This document shows positions 14,928 through 25,831 of a DNA stretch of 64,000 bases, piece by piece. The stretch lies in assembly GCF_001940245.1 (NCBI RefSeq), contig NZ_MJIG01000003.1, forward strand, positions 344,001 to 408,000. Direction: 5' to 3'. The position numbers and the translations under genes were made by a program. Every line of letters starts with the position of its first letter. Within the stretch, counting starts at the first letter, position 1. Under the pieces are notes generated by a model, which saw nothing but the letters and a program-made list of their open reading frames with translations, did not search any database and was not told the DNA's origin. This stretch comes from Anaerostipes sp. 992a. Its GTDB lineage: Bacteria; Bacillota; Clostridia; Lachnospirales; Lachnospiraceae.

Positions 14928-16052
14928 TTAAACTCCGAAAATTGCCATAAATACACCGGCGGCAACGGCAGTACCGATAACTCCGGCTACGTTAGGTCCC
15001 ATCGCATGCATTAACAGGAAGTTCGTAGGATCTGCCTCAGCACCTACTTTCTGAGATACACGAGCTGCCATTGGAACTGCGGATACGCCAGCGGATCCGA
15101 TCAGTGGATTTACCTTTCCACCGGTAATTTTGCACATCAGCTTTCCAAAAAGAACTCCGGCAGCAGTACCAAAGGCAAAGGCAATCAGACCTAATACTAC
15201 GATTTTAATTGTAGTAATATTTAAGAAGGCTTCAGCACTTGTAGTAGCTCCAACACTGGTACCTAAAAGAATAACGACGATGTACATTAAGGCGTTAGAA
15301 GCAGTGTCAGTCAGCTGACGCACAACACCACTTTCTTTGAATAAGTTTCCAAGCATCAGCATACCTACTAATGGAGCTGTGGATGGAAGAATTGTACATA
15401 CAACAATGGTTACAATAACCGGGAATAGGATTCGCTCTAGTTTGGAAACCGGGCGAAGCTGATCCATCTTGATTTTACGTTCCTTTTCTGTAGTTAACAG
15501 TTTCATAATCGGAGGCTGAATAATTGGCACCAGTGACATATAAGAATATGCAGCTACGGCAATTGGTCCCATTAAGCTTGTTTGATGCAATTTACCAGCA
15601 AGATAGATAGAAGTAGGACCATCAGCACCACCGATGATAGAAATAGCAGCAGCAGCCGCATTTTCAAATCCAAGAAGCATGGCTCCGATATAGGCTGCAA
15701 AGATACCGAACTGAGCAGCAGCCCCTAACAGAAAGCTTTTTGGATTGGCGATCAGAGGACCGAAGTCTGTCATAGCACCAACACCAAGGAAAATCAGAGA
15801 TGGAAGGATACTCCATTCATCTAATAAGAAGAAGTAGTGAAGAAGTCCTCCGTCTTCCATGATGCTAGGATAAATATTTACCAGTAGCATTCCAAAAGAA
15901 ATTGGAACCAAAAGAAGTGGTTCATATTCTTTTTTGATTGCCAGGTATAAAAAGATGCAGGCTACGCCAATCATAATATAGTTTCCCACGGTGAGGTTGA
16001 AAAAAGCAGTTTGGTGAATCAGATTCCCAAATACTTCAATAATATAATCCAT
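14928..16052 (-). CDS. oadB: Na+-translocating decarboxylase beta subunit (OadB/GcdB/MmdB)
   Basis: The 374-residue membrane protein has about nine or more hydrophobic segments and the family block [19 protein letters not shown], which contains the Asp used for Na+ coupling. It decarboxylates carboxybiotin and exports Na+. A second conserved region [18 protein letters not shown] lies near the C-terminus. GGAGGGATGAATT precedes the ATG. It lies between the biotin carrier and the OadA-type subunit, as expected for a sodium-pump decarboxylase. Confidence 0.95.
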   Translation of the reverse strand: MDYIIEVFGNLIHQTAFFNLTVGNYIMIGVACIFLYLAIKKEYEPLLLVPISFGMLLVNIYPSIMEDGGLLHYFFLLDEWSILPSLIFLGVGAMTDFGPLIANPKSFLLGAAAQFGIFAAYIGAMLLGFENAAAAAISIIGGADGPTSIYLAGKLHQTSLMGPIAVAAYSYMSLVPIIQPPIMKLLTTEKERKIKMDQLRPVSKLERILFPVIVTIVVCTILPSTAPLVGMLMLGNLFKESGVVRQLTDTASNALMYIVVILLGTSVGATTSAEAFLNITTIKIVVLGLIAFAFGTAAGVLFGKLMCKITGGKVNPLIGSAGVSAVPMAARVSQKVGAEADPTNFLLMHAMGPNVAGVIGTAVAAGVFMAIFGV

Positions 16053-16070
16053 AATTCATCCCTCCGGCTA

Positions 16071-16427
16071 TTAATTTAAGGTAGCCAGAACATCACCGGA
16101 TTCTACCATATCTCCAACTTCAACATCTATGCTTGCAATTACTCCATCTTCTGGAGCAGTAATACCAATCTCCATTTTCATTGCTTCAATGATAATGACA
16201 GCATCTCCTTTTTTCACAGACTGACCAGGTTTGGTAGGAATCTGGAATACTTTTCCGGCAGCTCCAGTTTTTACTTCGATGCTTCCGGCAGCTACAGGAG
16301 CAGCAGGTTTTTTCGCAGTGGCAGGTTTGGCAGGAGCAGCTGCAGTAGGAGCGGAAGCTCCATTTGTTTCTTCTACGGTAACGTCATATGCAGTTCCGTT
16401 TACAGTAATAGTATATTGTTTTATCAT
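16071..16427 (-). CDS. Biotin carboxyl carrier protein of the decarboxylase/transcarboxylase
   Basis: The 118-residue protein has a short N-terminal beta segment, an Ala/Pro/Lys linker (about residues 24-48) and a C-terminal biotinyl domain with EAMKME, where Lys84 is the biotinylation site. It carries the carboxyl group between the transferase subunits and the membrane pump. Its size and layout match MmdC/GcdC and the 1.3S subunit of transcarboxylase. It is flanked by oadG and oadB in one operon with strong ribosome binding sites. Confidence 0.95.
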   Translation of the reverse strand: MIKQYTITVNGTAYDVTVEETNGASAPTAAAPAKPATAKKPAAPVAAGSIEVKTGAAGKVFQIPTKPGQSVKKGDAVIIIEAMKMEIGITAPEDGVIASIDVEVGDMVESGDVLATLN

Positions 16428-16443
16428 ATCGATATCCTCCTAA

Positions 16444-16803
16444 TTAATGTCTCTGAGTCCATCTATCAGCACGTACTCGTCTGATAGATCGAACAATAAA
16501 ATCATCTTCTGAAATGCCAGCAGAAGCAGCAATTGCTGCTGTAATAACGGCTACAAGTTCCAAATCGTCCATTTCTGTTTGTTCTGGTCCATTGGAAACT
16601 GCAGGTTTGCTTTCTACTGGAGTAGCTTCCTGTGCAGGTTCGCTCTTTTTTTGAAAAGCTTCCTGGATTTTTGGGATAAATGCAAAGAGTGAAATAATCA
16701 AGCTGATGAAGACTAAAACACCGAATACGGTTCCCATACCAAGAAGGGTATTTAACAGGGCGTTTTTAAATATCTCTCCAAGAGAGAATAATGGGAAAAT
16801 CAT
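16444..16803 (-). CDS. OadG-family gamma/delta subunit
   Basis: The 119-residue protein has one N-terminal membrane segment (about residues 12-42, TLLGMGTVFGVLVFISLIIS), a Pro/Glu linker and a C-terminal ELVAVITAAIAASAG motif, followed by FIVRSIRRV. This is the pattern of OadG/MmdD subunits that anchor the soluble carboxyltransferase to the membrane beta subunit. It starts 14 bases after the large carboxyltransferase gene. Confidence 0.88.
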   Translation of the reverse strand: MIFPLFSLGEIFKNALLNTLLGMGTVFGVLVFISLIISLFAFIPKIQEAFQKKSEPAQEATPVESKPAVSNGPEQTEMDDLELVAVITAAIAASAGISEDDFIVRSIRRVRADRWTQRH

Positions 16804-16817
16804 AAAATCGCCCCCTT

Positions 16818-18236
16818 CTATACGCTAGTGTGCTTTTTGATCAATGTATGATCCTGTTTTGTAGCAAGCATTTCAAAAGCGCTGATCAGATATTTTCTTG
16901 TCTGTTCTGGCACAATGATCGCATCTGCATAACCGCGGGCAGCAGCAGAGACAGCGCTATTTTGCAGTTTTTCATATTCCTCAGCCTTTTGTCTCACGAT
17001 AGAAGCAGGTTCTCCTTCATGTAAGATACGTGCAGCCTGCAGACTGTCCATTGGTCCGATTTTTGCATTTTCCCATGTATAGAGCAGGTCAACGCCCAAG
17101 GATTTGCTTCCCATAGCGGTTCCAGCAGATCCCATAGCTTCATCTAGGACGATCGTAACGGTTGGAACAGTTGCAGAAGCATATGCAGTGATCATAGCTG
17201 CACAAGAGTCACCAAATGTGGATTCTGCTTCGAAAGAACTATCAAATCCAGAAACATTACATAATGTAAGAACTGGAATGTGGAATGCATCACAATATTT
17301 TATAAAGGATGCTGCTTTTTTGGCTCCGGCAGCAGTTAAAGCAGAAGTCATAACTTTTTCGCCGGAAAGACTGCGGTTTGCAACACAGCCGACTACCATG
17401 CCATTTAAGCGGATAAAGCCGGTTGTCATCTCTCTTGCATAAAGTTTTTTCGTTTCAATAAATTGCTGATTATCTCCTAATAAAGAAAGAACGGAAGCTG
17501 CATCCTTAGAAAGATCTGCAATGCCATCGCATAAACGATTTAATTCGTCGCTTCCTTCTTCTGATAAAATGTCAAAACGATTATTGGATGGAAGAATATC
17601 TAAAAGAAGCAGAACCTCTTCATAAATCTCTTCTTCTGTACCAATGAAATCAATGTTATTTGTATTAGATGCTCTCCAGTCAGTATCGGAAGTGTTGCAT
17701 TTATCGCGGGTATTTCCTGGAATTGCATCTGGTGATTGTAGGAACAGGCTTCCTTTTTTGGATTCTACAAAAGTAAAATCAGATAAAGCAGGAATTAAGG
17801 AAATTCCGCCACCGCAGCTGCCCATGACCAAAGTAAATTGTGGAATCAGCCCGGAAGCCATAACCTGTTTCAGATAGATAGAGCCAAGACCGTTCAGTGC
17901 ATCTCCGGCTTCTGCCAGACGAAGGCCTGCACAATCGATGATGCCAATGATCGGTGCTCCCATCTTCATGGCCATATCATATAGTTGTGTGATTTTTTTA
18001 CTGTGCATTTCTCCAATGGCGCCTCCAAGAACGGATGCATTCTGGCTGTATATATAGACAAGACGGCCATTAGCCAGTCCATATCCAGTAATAACCCCGT
18101 CTGCTGGAGTATCCTCTTTATCAAGATGGAAATCTGTAGAGCGAGCTTTTACGCAGGCTCCCATCTCTACAAAGCTGCCTTCATCTAATAAAGATTGAAT
18201 TCTTGCCAAAGCAGAGTTTTTAGCTAAGTTATTCAT
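16818..18236 (-). CDS. Acyl-CoA carboxyltransferase subunit (MmdA/12S type)
   Basis: The 472-residue protein has the crotonase-like two-domain carboxyltransferase fold. LGGAIGEMHSKKI, MGSCGGGISLIPAL and, in the second half, LDEAMGSAGTAMGSKSLG are visible. Proteins of this type transfer CO2 between an acyl-CoA such as methylmalonyl-CoA or glutaconyl-CoA and biotin. The substrate cannot be read from the sequence. It is the first gene of the operon, with AGGAGGACGAAT before the ATG and a minus-strand promoter upstream. Its co-location with an OadA-type subunit is discussed as a finding. Confidence 0.9.
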   Translation of the reverse strand: MNNLAKNSALARIQSLLDEGSFVEMGACVKARSTDFHLDKEDTPADGVITGYGLANGRLVYIYSQNASVLGGAIGEMHSKKITQLYDMAMKMGAPIIGIIDCAGLRLAEAGDALNGLGSIYLKQVMASGLIPQFTLVMGSCGGGISLIPALSDFTFVESKKGSLFLQSPDAIPGNTRDKCNTSDTDWRASNTNNIDFIGTEEEIYEEVLLLLDILPSNNRFDILSEEGSDELNRLCDGIADLSKDAASVLSLLGDNQQFIETKKLYAREMTTGFIRLNGMVVGCVANRSLSGEKVMTSALTAAGAKKAASFIKYCDAFHIPVLTLCNVSGFDSSFEAESTFGDSCAAMITAYASATVPTVTIVLDEAMGSAGTAMGSKSLGVDLLYTWENAKIGPMDSLQAARILHEGEPASIVRQKAEEYEKLQNSAVSAAARGYADAIIVPEQTRKYLISAFEMLATKQDHTLIKKHTSV

Positions 18237-18269
18237 ATTCGTCCTCCTGTGAAAATTTCTACATGGAAC

Positions 18270-18299
18270 ATTTTACTATATTTGTGTGTAGTTGTTCAA
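18270..18299 (-). promoter_or_regulatory. Promoter of the carboxyltransferase operon
   Basis: On the minus strand, TTGAAC (18294-18299), an 18-base spacer and TAAAAT (18270-18275) lie 34 bases before the first gene. The rest of the 367-base gap to hrcA (about 18300-18510) shows no convincing gene or motif. Confidence 0.55.
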
Positions 18300-18513
18300 G
18301 TGAATTATCTGATCCATAATTCAGAAAGAATTGTTTTTCATTTCTTATTTTGAGAGGCAGTTCAGATACATGATTATTAGGGAGACGAATCATAAGGTTC
18401 TGATATGGTAATAAGAGCAATGCCGCTCGTACAGGCATTCTGTAAATGCCCACATGATTGGGGATGTTTGAGTCTTCAAGATAGAAAAAATTTTCAAAAA
18501 ATAAAAATCGGGC

Positions 18514-18541
18514 TTGACAAAAATAAATATCGTGATAATAT
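18514..18541 (+). promoter_or_regulatory. Sigma-A promoter of the hrcA operon
   Basis: A perfect TTGACA (18514-18519) is followed by a 16-base spacer and TAATAT (18536-18541). CIRCE lies directly downstream over the expected transcript start. Confidence 0.8.
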
Positions 18542-18554
18542 AAGGATAAAGATG

Positions 18555-18581
18555 TTAGCACTCAAAAAGAACGAGTGCTAA
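18555..18581. promoter_or_regulatory. CIRCE operator (HrcA binding site)
   Basis: TTAGCACTC (18555-18563), nine bases, then GAGTGCTAA (18573-18581) is a perfect CIRCE inverted repeat. HrcA is known to bind it and repress the chaperone operon until heat stress. Confidence 0.97.
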
Positions 18582-18603
18582 TAACAAAAGGAAGGAGAAA
18601 GGG

Positions 18604-19632
18604 ATGGAGCTAAATGAACGCAAGAAGAAGATATTACATTCAATTATAATGAACTATCTGGAAACTGGTGAACCTGTTGGTTCCAGAACCATTTCAAAAA
18701 GTCCGGATATACAGCTTTCATCAGCGACCATTCGAAATGAGATGGCGGATCTGGAAGAGATGGGATTGATTCTCCAACCTTACACATCAGCTGGAAGAAT
18801 TCCTTCTGATTTGGGATATCGTTATTATGTGGATCAGCTGATGCAGGAAAAAGAGGCTGAAGAAGAGAAGAAGGAAGCTTTGCTCCAACGAGTGGATCGT
18901 ATGGAGATTATGTTAAAGCAGGTTGCTTCCGTCTTGGCTTCCAATACAAACTATGCGACGATGGTTACTGCACCACAGTATAAGAATTCCCACGTAAAGT
19001 TTGTACAGCTTTCACAGGTAGATGAAGAAAGCTTGCTGGCAGTTATCGTCATTGAGGGCAATGTGGTCAAGAATCATCTGATCCGGGTTCCGGATCCTCT
19101 TATGAATGATGAGGTTTTAAAAATGAATGTGTTGCTGAACAGCTTCCTTCAGGGATTATCTTTAAGAGATATTAATCTGGAATTGATTCAGACGATGAAG
19201 ATTCAGGCAGGCGTACATTCTGATATTTTAGATTGTGTGCTGGAAGGAATTACAGCAGCGATCAAAGAAGCCGATGAACTGGAGATTTATACCAGCGGAG
19301 CAACCAATATTTTAAAATATCCGGAGCTTGGGAATCCTGAGACAGCAACAAGACTTTTGGATACTCTTGTAGAAAAGAAAGCCTTGACGAAGCTTGTGGA
19401 TGAAGCTCAGGAATTGGATGATGAGCACACAGGCATTCAGGTATACATCGGCAATGAGATGAAGATGCAGAATATGAAAGACTGTAGTCTTGTGACAGCC
19501 ACTTATGAATTAGATGGTGGAGGAACGGGAACGATAGGAATTATTGGTCCAAAGCGAATGAATTATAAAAAGGTTGTCAAAACGCTTAAGAACCTAACCG
19601 GAGAGTTAGATGAAATATTTAAAAAGAAGTGA
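18604..19632 (+). CDS. hrcA: Heat-inducible transcription repressor HrcA
   Basis: The 342-residue repressor has an N-terminal winged helix (KKKILHSIIMNYLETGEPVGSRT then SSATIRNEMADLEEMG) and a GAF-like C-terminal domain ending in GIIGPKRMNYKKV. It binds the CIRCE element 23 bases upstream of its own start and shuts off hrcA-grpE-dnaK-dnaJ. AAGGAGAAAGGG precedes the ATG. The gene order hrcA-grpE-dnaK-dnaJ is the standard Firmicutes arrangement. Confidence 0.98.
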   Translation: MELNERKKKILHSIIMNYLETGEPVGSRTISKSPDIQLSSATIRNEMADLEEMGLILQPYTSAGRIPSDLGYRYYVDQLMQEKEAEEEKKEALLQRVDRMEIMLKQVASVLASNTNYATMVTAPQYKNSHVKFVQLSQVDEESLLAVIVIEGNVVKNHLIRVPDPLMNDEVLKMNVLLNSFLQGLSLRDINLELIQTMKIQAGVHSDILDCVLEGITAAIKEADELEIYTSGATNILKYPELGNPETATRLLDTLVEKKALTKLVDEAQELDDEHTGIQVYIGNEMKMQNMKDCSLVTATYELDGGGTGTIGIIGPKRMNYKKVVKTLKNLTGELDEIFKKK

Positions 19633-19653
19633 TGAAAGAAAGGCGGGGCATTC

Positions 19654-20211
19654 GTGGAAAATAAAAAGAAAGATGAAACAATGGAACAGACAGAAGAAAT
19701 CGTAGAAGAAACTGCAGAAGAAGAAAAAGACCAAAGTCAGAAAGAAGCAGATAAAGATGAAAAGACTTCTGTTGATCCAAAGGATAAGAAGATAGAAGAA
19801 TTAACAGATCGATATCAGCGTTTGATGGCAGAATTTGAAAATGCCAGAAAGCGTATGACAAAGGAATCTGTTCAGAAATATGACATGGGCGCGAAAGATG
19901 TTTTGGAGAAGCTCTTACCGGTAGTCGATAATTTCGAACGAGGTCTGGCAGCGGTATCTGAAGAGGAAAAGGAAAGCCCATTTGTACAGGGAGTTGAGGC
20001 AATCTATAAACAGCTGATGACGACCTTAGAAAGCATCGGTGTTGCACCGATGAATGCAGAAGGCAAGGAATTTAATCCGGATTTTCATAATGCAGTGATG
20101 CATGTAGAAGATGAAGCTTTCGACGAGAATGTTGTGGCAGAGGAATTACAAAAAGGTTATATGTATAAAGAAACCGTTCTTCGTCATAGCATGGTAAAAG
20201 TTGCTAATTAG
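19654..20211 (+). CDS. grpE: Nucleotide exchange factor GrpE
   Basis: The 185-residue protein releases ADP from DnaK. It has an acidic, disordered N-terminal tail, a long coiled coil (about residues 45-90, including RYQRLMAEFENARKRM), and the C-terminal beta domain with NPDFHNAVMHVED and VLRHSMVKVAN. The start is GTG at 19654 with AAGGCGGGG upstream. An ATG ten codons on is less well supported. It lies 21 bases after hrcA. Confidence 0.96.
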   Translation: MENKKKDETMEQTEEIVEETAEEEKDQSQKEADKDEKTSVDPKDKKIEELTDRYQRLMAEFENARKRMTKESVQKYDMGAKDVLEKLLPVVDNFERGLAAVSEEEKESPFVQGVEAIYKQLMTTLESIGVAPMNAEGKEFNPDFHNAVMHVEDEAFDENVVAEELQKGYMYKETVLRHSMVKVAN

Positions 20212-20248
20212 TATTTTTAACATATATTTGATATTTAGGAGGAAATGA

Positions 20249-22099
<1,851 letters not shown>

Positions 22100-22104
22100 T
22101 TTAC

Positions 22105-22137
22105 TGGGAGATGTCCCCCGCCTCGAATAGGCGGTTG
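22105..22137 (+). ncRNA. Candidate structured motif, copy B (between dnaK and dnaJ)
   Basis: Six bases after the dnaK stop, TGGGAG-AT-GTCC is followed by a perfect CCGCCT/AGGCGG hairpin with loop CGAAT, then GGTTG. The order TGGGAG, GTCC, GAAT, GGTTG matches copies at 3245 and 33917, but the downstream half differs. Confidence 0.42.
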
Positions 22138-22168
22138 ATTTGAAAATTTTGAAATAACAAAACGGGAG

Positions 22169-22228
22169 CTGCCGGCAGTTGCCGGCAGTGCCTTAAGCCG
22201 TATGAGCATTCCTCTCCTACGGCTTAAG
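22169..22228. repeat. Tandem palindromes and long stem-loop upstream of dnaJ
   Basis: CTGCCGGCAG (22169-22178) is followed by TTGCCGGCAG (22179-22188), which can fold on each other. Then CTTAAGCCGTA (22192-22202) pairs perfectly with TACGGCTTAAG (22218-22228) around a 15-base loop. There is no U-run, so it is not an ordinary terminator. It may set the dnaK to dnaJ transcript ratio. Confidence 0.6.
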
Positions 22229-22260
22229 TTGTATAAAGCAATAGAGAGGTTCAGGTAAAA

Positions 22261-23403
22261 ATGGCAGATAAAAGAGATTATTATGAGGTTCTCGGAGTAC
22301 AGAAAAGTGCCACAGATGCTGAAATTAAACGTGCATATCGTAAAGTGGCGAAAAAATACCATCCGGATATGAACCCTGGAGATAAAGAGGCGGAAGCAAA
22401 GTTTAAAGAAGCAACGGAAGCCTATGAAGTATTGAGTGATTCTCAGAAACGTGCACAGTATGATCAGTTTGGTCATGCAGCATTTGATCAGAATGGTGGA
22501 TTTGGCGGCGGAGCTGGTGGATTCGGCGGTTTTGACTTTAATGGCGGAGATATGGGAGATATCTTTGGAGATTTATTCGGTGGCATGTTTGGTGGCGGTG
22601 GATCCAGAGCGAGAAGAAATGGACCTATGCAAGGTGCGCATGTTCGTGCCAATATCCGTATTACATTTGAAGAAGCAGTCTTTGGATGTAAAAAAGAACT
22701 GGAGATTATGCTGAAGGATGAATGTGAAACCTGTCATGGTACAGGAGCAAAGCCAGGAACTTCTCCGGAAACCTGTCCAAAATGTGGTGGACGTGGTCAG
22801 ATCGTATATACCCAGCAGTCTATGTTTGGAACAGTTCAGAATGTACAGACTTGTCCAGAATGTAATGGCTCTGGTAAGGTAATTCGTCAGAAATGTACCA
22901 AGTGTGGTGGAACCGGTTATGAAAGTAAGAAAAAGAAAATTGAAGTAACGGTACCAGCTGGTATTGATAATGGACAGAGCATTCGTATTCGCGGAAAAGG
23001 AGAGCCAGGAAAGAATGGAGGGCCTCGCGGTGATTTATTAGTCAGCGTAACGGTAAGCCGTCATCCAAAATTCCAGAGAAGGGAATATGATCTGTTCTCA
23101 ACAGAACCGATTACATTTGCTCAGGCAGCATTAGGAGCAACTATTAAGATCCAGACTGTAGATGGACCTTATGAACACACCATTAAACCTGGAACACAGA
23201 CAGATACGAAAGTACGCTTGAGAGGAAAGGGTGTGCCTTCCATCCGTAATAAAAACGTTCGTGGAGACCATTATGTGACACTGGTAGTACAGGTTCCGGA
23301 GTCTCTGACGGAAAAACAGAAACAGGCATTACGTGCATATCAGGAAGCAATGGGAGAAACTTCTACAGAAAAGAAGGGTTTCTTTGGAAAACATAAAAAG
23401 TAA
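22261..23403 (+). CDS. dnaJ: Chaperone DnaJ (Hsp40)
   Basis: The 380-residue co-chaperone has the J domain with HPD ([11 protein letters not shown]), a Gly/Phe-rich stretch at about residues 75-115, four CxxCxGxG zinc repeats ([32 protein letters not shown]) and the C-terminal substrate-binding domain. It stimulates DnaK ATPase. AGAGAGG precedes the ATG. The 161-base dnaK-dnaJ gap is unusually structured. A terminator hairpin follows. Confidence 0.98.
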   Translation: MADKRDYYEVLGVQKSATDAEIKRAYRKVAKKYHPDMNPGDKEAEAKFKEATEAYEVLSDSQKRAQYDQFGHAAFDQNGGFGGGAGGFGGFDFNGGDMGDIFGDLFGGMFGGGGSRARRNGPMQGAHVRANIRITFEEAVFGCKKELEIMLKDECETCHGTGAKPGTSPETCPKCGGRGQIVYTQQSMFGTVQNVQTCPECNGSGKVIRQKCTKCGGTGYESKKKKIEVTVPAGIDNGQSIRIRGKGEPGKNGGPRGDLLVSVTVSRHPKFQRREYDLFSTEPITFAQAALGATIKIQTVDGPYEHTIKPGTQTDTKVRLRGKGVPSIRNKNVRGDHYVTLVVQVPESLTEKQKQALRAYQEAMGETSTEKKGFFGKHKK

Positions 23404-23442
23404 CAATCTTTCGCTGAGCTATATGCTCTGAGAGAATGTAAG

Positions 23443-23490
23443 AAACAAGGGGTATCGTTGAAACGACGATATCTCTTTTCTTGTTTTAGA
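23443..23490 (+). terminator. Terminator after dnaJ
   Basis: AAACAAG (23443-23449) pairs with CTTGTTT (23480-23486), and inside it GGTATCGT pairs with ACGATATC. The 3' side is T-rich. It closes the heat-shock operon. Confidence 0.7.
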
Positions 23491-23606
23491 TAAAAAAATT
23501 TCAAATTTCTTACAAGGTTTTATGATGGCGAATATGAATTTCTTTTCTTGAAAGACGATGCAATTTGTTATAGAATATAAGAAATATGCACATGTGGAGA
23601 AGGAAT

Positions 23607-24873
23607 ATGAAGAAACAAATGATAAGCCTGATACTTGTAATCTGTCTGAGCCTGCAGTTTACAGTACCAGTATCTGCCCATAGAAAAAATTTATCTGCAT
23701 TTACAAAAGAGAGTATTCCATGTTATAGTGATAGCTATGGCTCTGAACGAATAGATTCTGTCCCTAAATATACTGGAATGGACGTCAAAGACGAAACTGG
23801 CAGTTATTATTTAGTGGAATATGAGAAAAAAAAAGGATACAAAAACCGGCTGGGTAGCAAAAAGCGATGTGAAAGATCAATGTCTGAAATATGATGGATC
23901 AGAAATCGCTGTGGTAGCCTCAGGCACCTATCTGCTGGGAGGGCAAAAGATAAAGGTTACTTTTCTTGGAGATCAAAAGTATAAAATCAGGCTGGAACGT
24001 ACAAAGGAATATTTTACTGGATCTGCCTATAAGCATATACCAGGGTTTTCTCTAACAAAGGATGATTGTGGAGACCGACAGATCTGGGAATTTAAGCGCG
24101 TGAAGAACCGATTGTTGATCCAAAATAAAAAAAACCAGCTGTATTTGGTTCCATGTGGAAAGATTCTTCAGATGGGCAGCTACAAAAAGGCAATGCGGTA
24201 TAGCTGGCAACTTACCCGAGTGGATAAGAATGTGGATCCCTATTATAATTTTTGTCAGTACGATGGCCGATGGGGTGGTAAGAAGTATGGAAGCAGCACT
24301 ACGATGGCGGAAGCAGCATGTGGTGTGCTGGTAGTGGTCAATGCACTTTATGCATTGAACGGTCAGTTTATGGACCCGATGGATGGAGCTGCCTATGCTT
24401 GTGATACCGGTTATCGTGTTCCCTACAGTGGAACAGATGAGGGATTTCTGACAGCAGTAGCCAAGGGACTTGGAACGCAATATGGATTTTATTATGCAGG
24501 AAAAGCAAATACCACAGTAGCTATTTTAAAATGCCTGGAGGATGGAGGCGTTGTGGCGGCTCATGTTCCAGGGCATTATGTTGCGATTGTAGATTATGAT
24601 AAAAAGACGAAGAAGTATCTGGTATTAGATTCACATCCGCTTGCAAAGAGAGCAACGTCTCCATTTGGTACATGGGTAAAGAAAGAACGATTGGAAGCAG
24701 GTGGGTTGAATGCATATTCAAATTTTATGTATAAACAGAAAAAGGATACAAAATTTATGTGGAATTTAGACTCACAGGAATTATCAGTGATGCAGGGACT
24801 TGCACTTGATTTGGATCTAGAAGGGCAGGTATGGAACACTGCAGAAAGGAATGAAAATGGAAAAGTGGAATAA
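23607..24873 (+). pseudogene. Secreted C39-like cysteine peptidase with frameshift in an A9 run
   Basis: A signal peptide (MKKQMISLILVICLSLQF to VSA) and the start of an SH3-like domain lie in one frame to about 23834. After nine consecutive A residues (23826-23834) the protein continues in another frame with TKTGWVAKSDV, a beta-trefoil-like region and a C39-type peptidase. The putative active Cys is in AEAACGVLVV, the His in GHYVAIVDY and the Asp in YLVLDSHP. One A fewer would restore a single protein of about 421 residues. GAGAAGGA precedes ATG 23607. It overlaps the start of prmA. Real mutation, phase variation, transcriptional slippage or sequencing error cannot be separated here. Confidence 0.75.
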
Positions 24874-25822
24874 AATTACGATTGATACAACGACTCAGGC
24901 AGTGGATAGCATTAGCTATGAGTTAAGTGAGATGGGAATTACAGGGATAGAAGTGATCGATCATGTACCATTGACCGAAGAGGACAGAAAGGAAATGTAT
25001 GTGGATCTTCTTCCGGATGAGATTGCTCCAGATGATGGAACGGCTAAGATTTTATGCTATGTAGATGAAGATGCAGATTTGGAAGCGTTGGTATCCGATA
25101 TCTCAGTAATGTTAAAAGAATTGGCAGTATTTTTTGACATTGGTGCAGGAACCATTTCTTTGGGAGAGACGAAAGATGAGGACTGGGTGAATAACTGGAA
25201 GAAATACTTTAAACCATTTCGTCTGGACGATAATATTATCATCAAGCCTACCTGGGAAGTATTAGAGGAGAAAAAGGACGATGATATTGTAGTTGAGATT
25301 GATCCAGGAACAGCATTTGGAACGGGTTCTCATGAGACGACCAAGCTTTGTATTCACCAATTGAAAAAACATATAAAAGAAGATACCACATTGCTGGATC
25401 TTGGTTGTGGAAGCGGAATTTTATCTATTATCGGATTAAAATTAGGTGTAAAGAAGGCGGTAGGAACGGATATTGATCCTAATGCCATTCGTGCAACAGA
25501 AGAGAACTGTGAAATCAACCATATTACAGAGGAGCAGATGACTGCTTATCAGGGAAATCTGCTGGAGGATGAGGCATTTTGTAAAATGCTGGGACAGGGC
25601 TGTTATGACATTGTAGTGGCGAATATCCTGGCAGATGTCATTATTCCATTATGTGGTATTGTAACTCCTTTTTTAAAAGAAGATGGCTTATTTATTACAT
25701 CTGGTATCATTAATACGAAAGAGGAAGATGTGAAGAGAGCGATGGGGGATAATAACCTGGAAATCCTTGAGATCAATCATATGAAGGATTGGGTTTCTAT
25801 TACAGCAAGACCAAGGCGATAG
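24857..25822 (+). CDS. prmA: Ribosomal protein L11 methyltransferase
   Basis: The 321-residue SAM-dependent enzyme trimethylates ribosomal protein L11. The substrate-binding N-terminal domain precedes the family block DPGTAFGTGSHETTKLC and the SAM motif LDLGCGSGILSI; VVANILADVI is motif IV. An ATG at 24851 abuts AGAAAGGA with no spacing, so the ATG at 24857 is preferred. The start overlaps the end of the peptidase gene. rsmE follows 9 bases later, a common pair in Firmicutes. Confidence 0.95.
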   Translation: MEKWNKITIDTTTQAVDSISYELSEMGITGIEVIDHVPLTEEDRKEMYVDLLPDEIAPDDGTAKILCYVDEDADLEALVSDISVMLKELAVFFDIGAGTISLGETKDEDWVNNWKKYFKPFRLDDNIIIKPTWEVLEEKKDDDIVVEIDPGTAFGTGSHETTKLCIHQLKKHIKEDTTLLDLGCGSGILSIIGLKLGVKKAVGTDIDPNAIRATEENCEINHITEEQMTAYQGNLLEDEAFCKMLGQGCYDIVVANILADVIIPLCGIVTPFLKEDGLFITSGIINTKEEDVKRAMGDNNLEILEINHMKDWVSITARPRR

Positions 25823-25831
25823 GGGAAAAAG

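Noticed and set aside
18259-18561. 100-residue minus-strand open frame upstream of hrcA
   Set aside because: It covers the hrcA promoter, part of CIRCE and the carboxyltransferase promoter, has no good ribosome binding site, and its composition does not resemble a protein.
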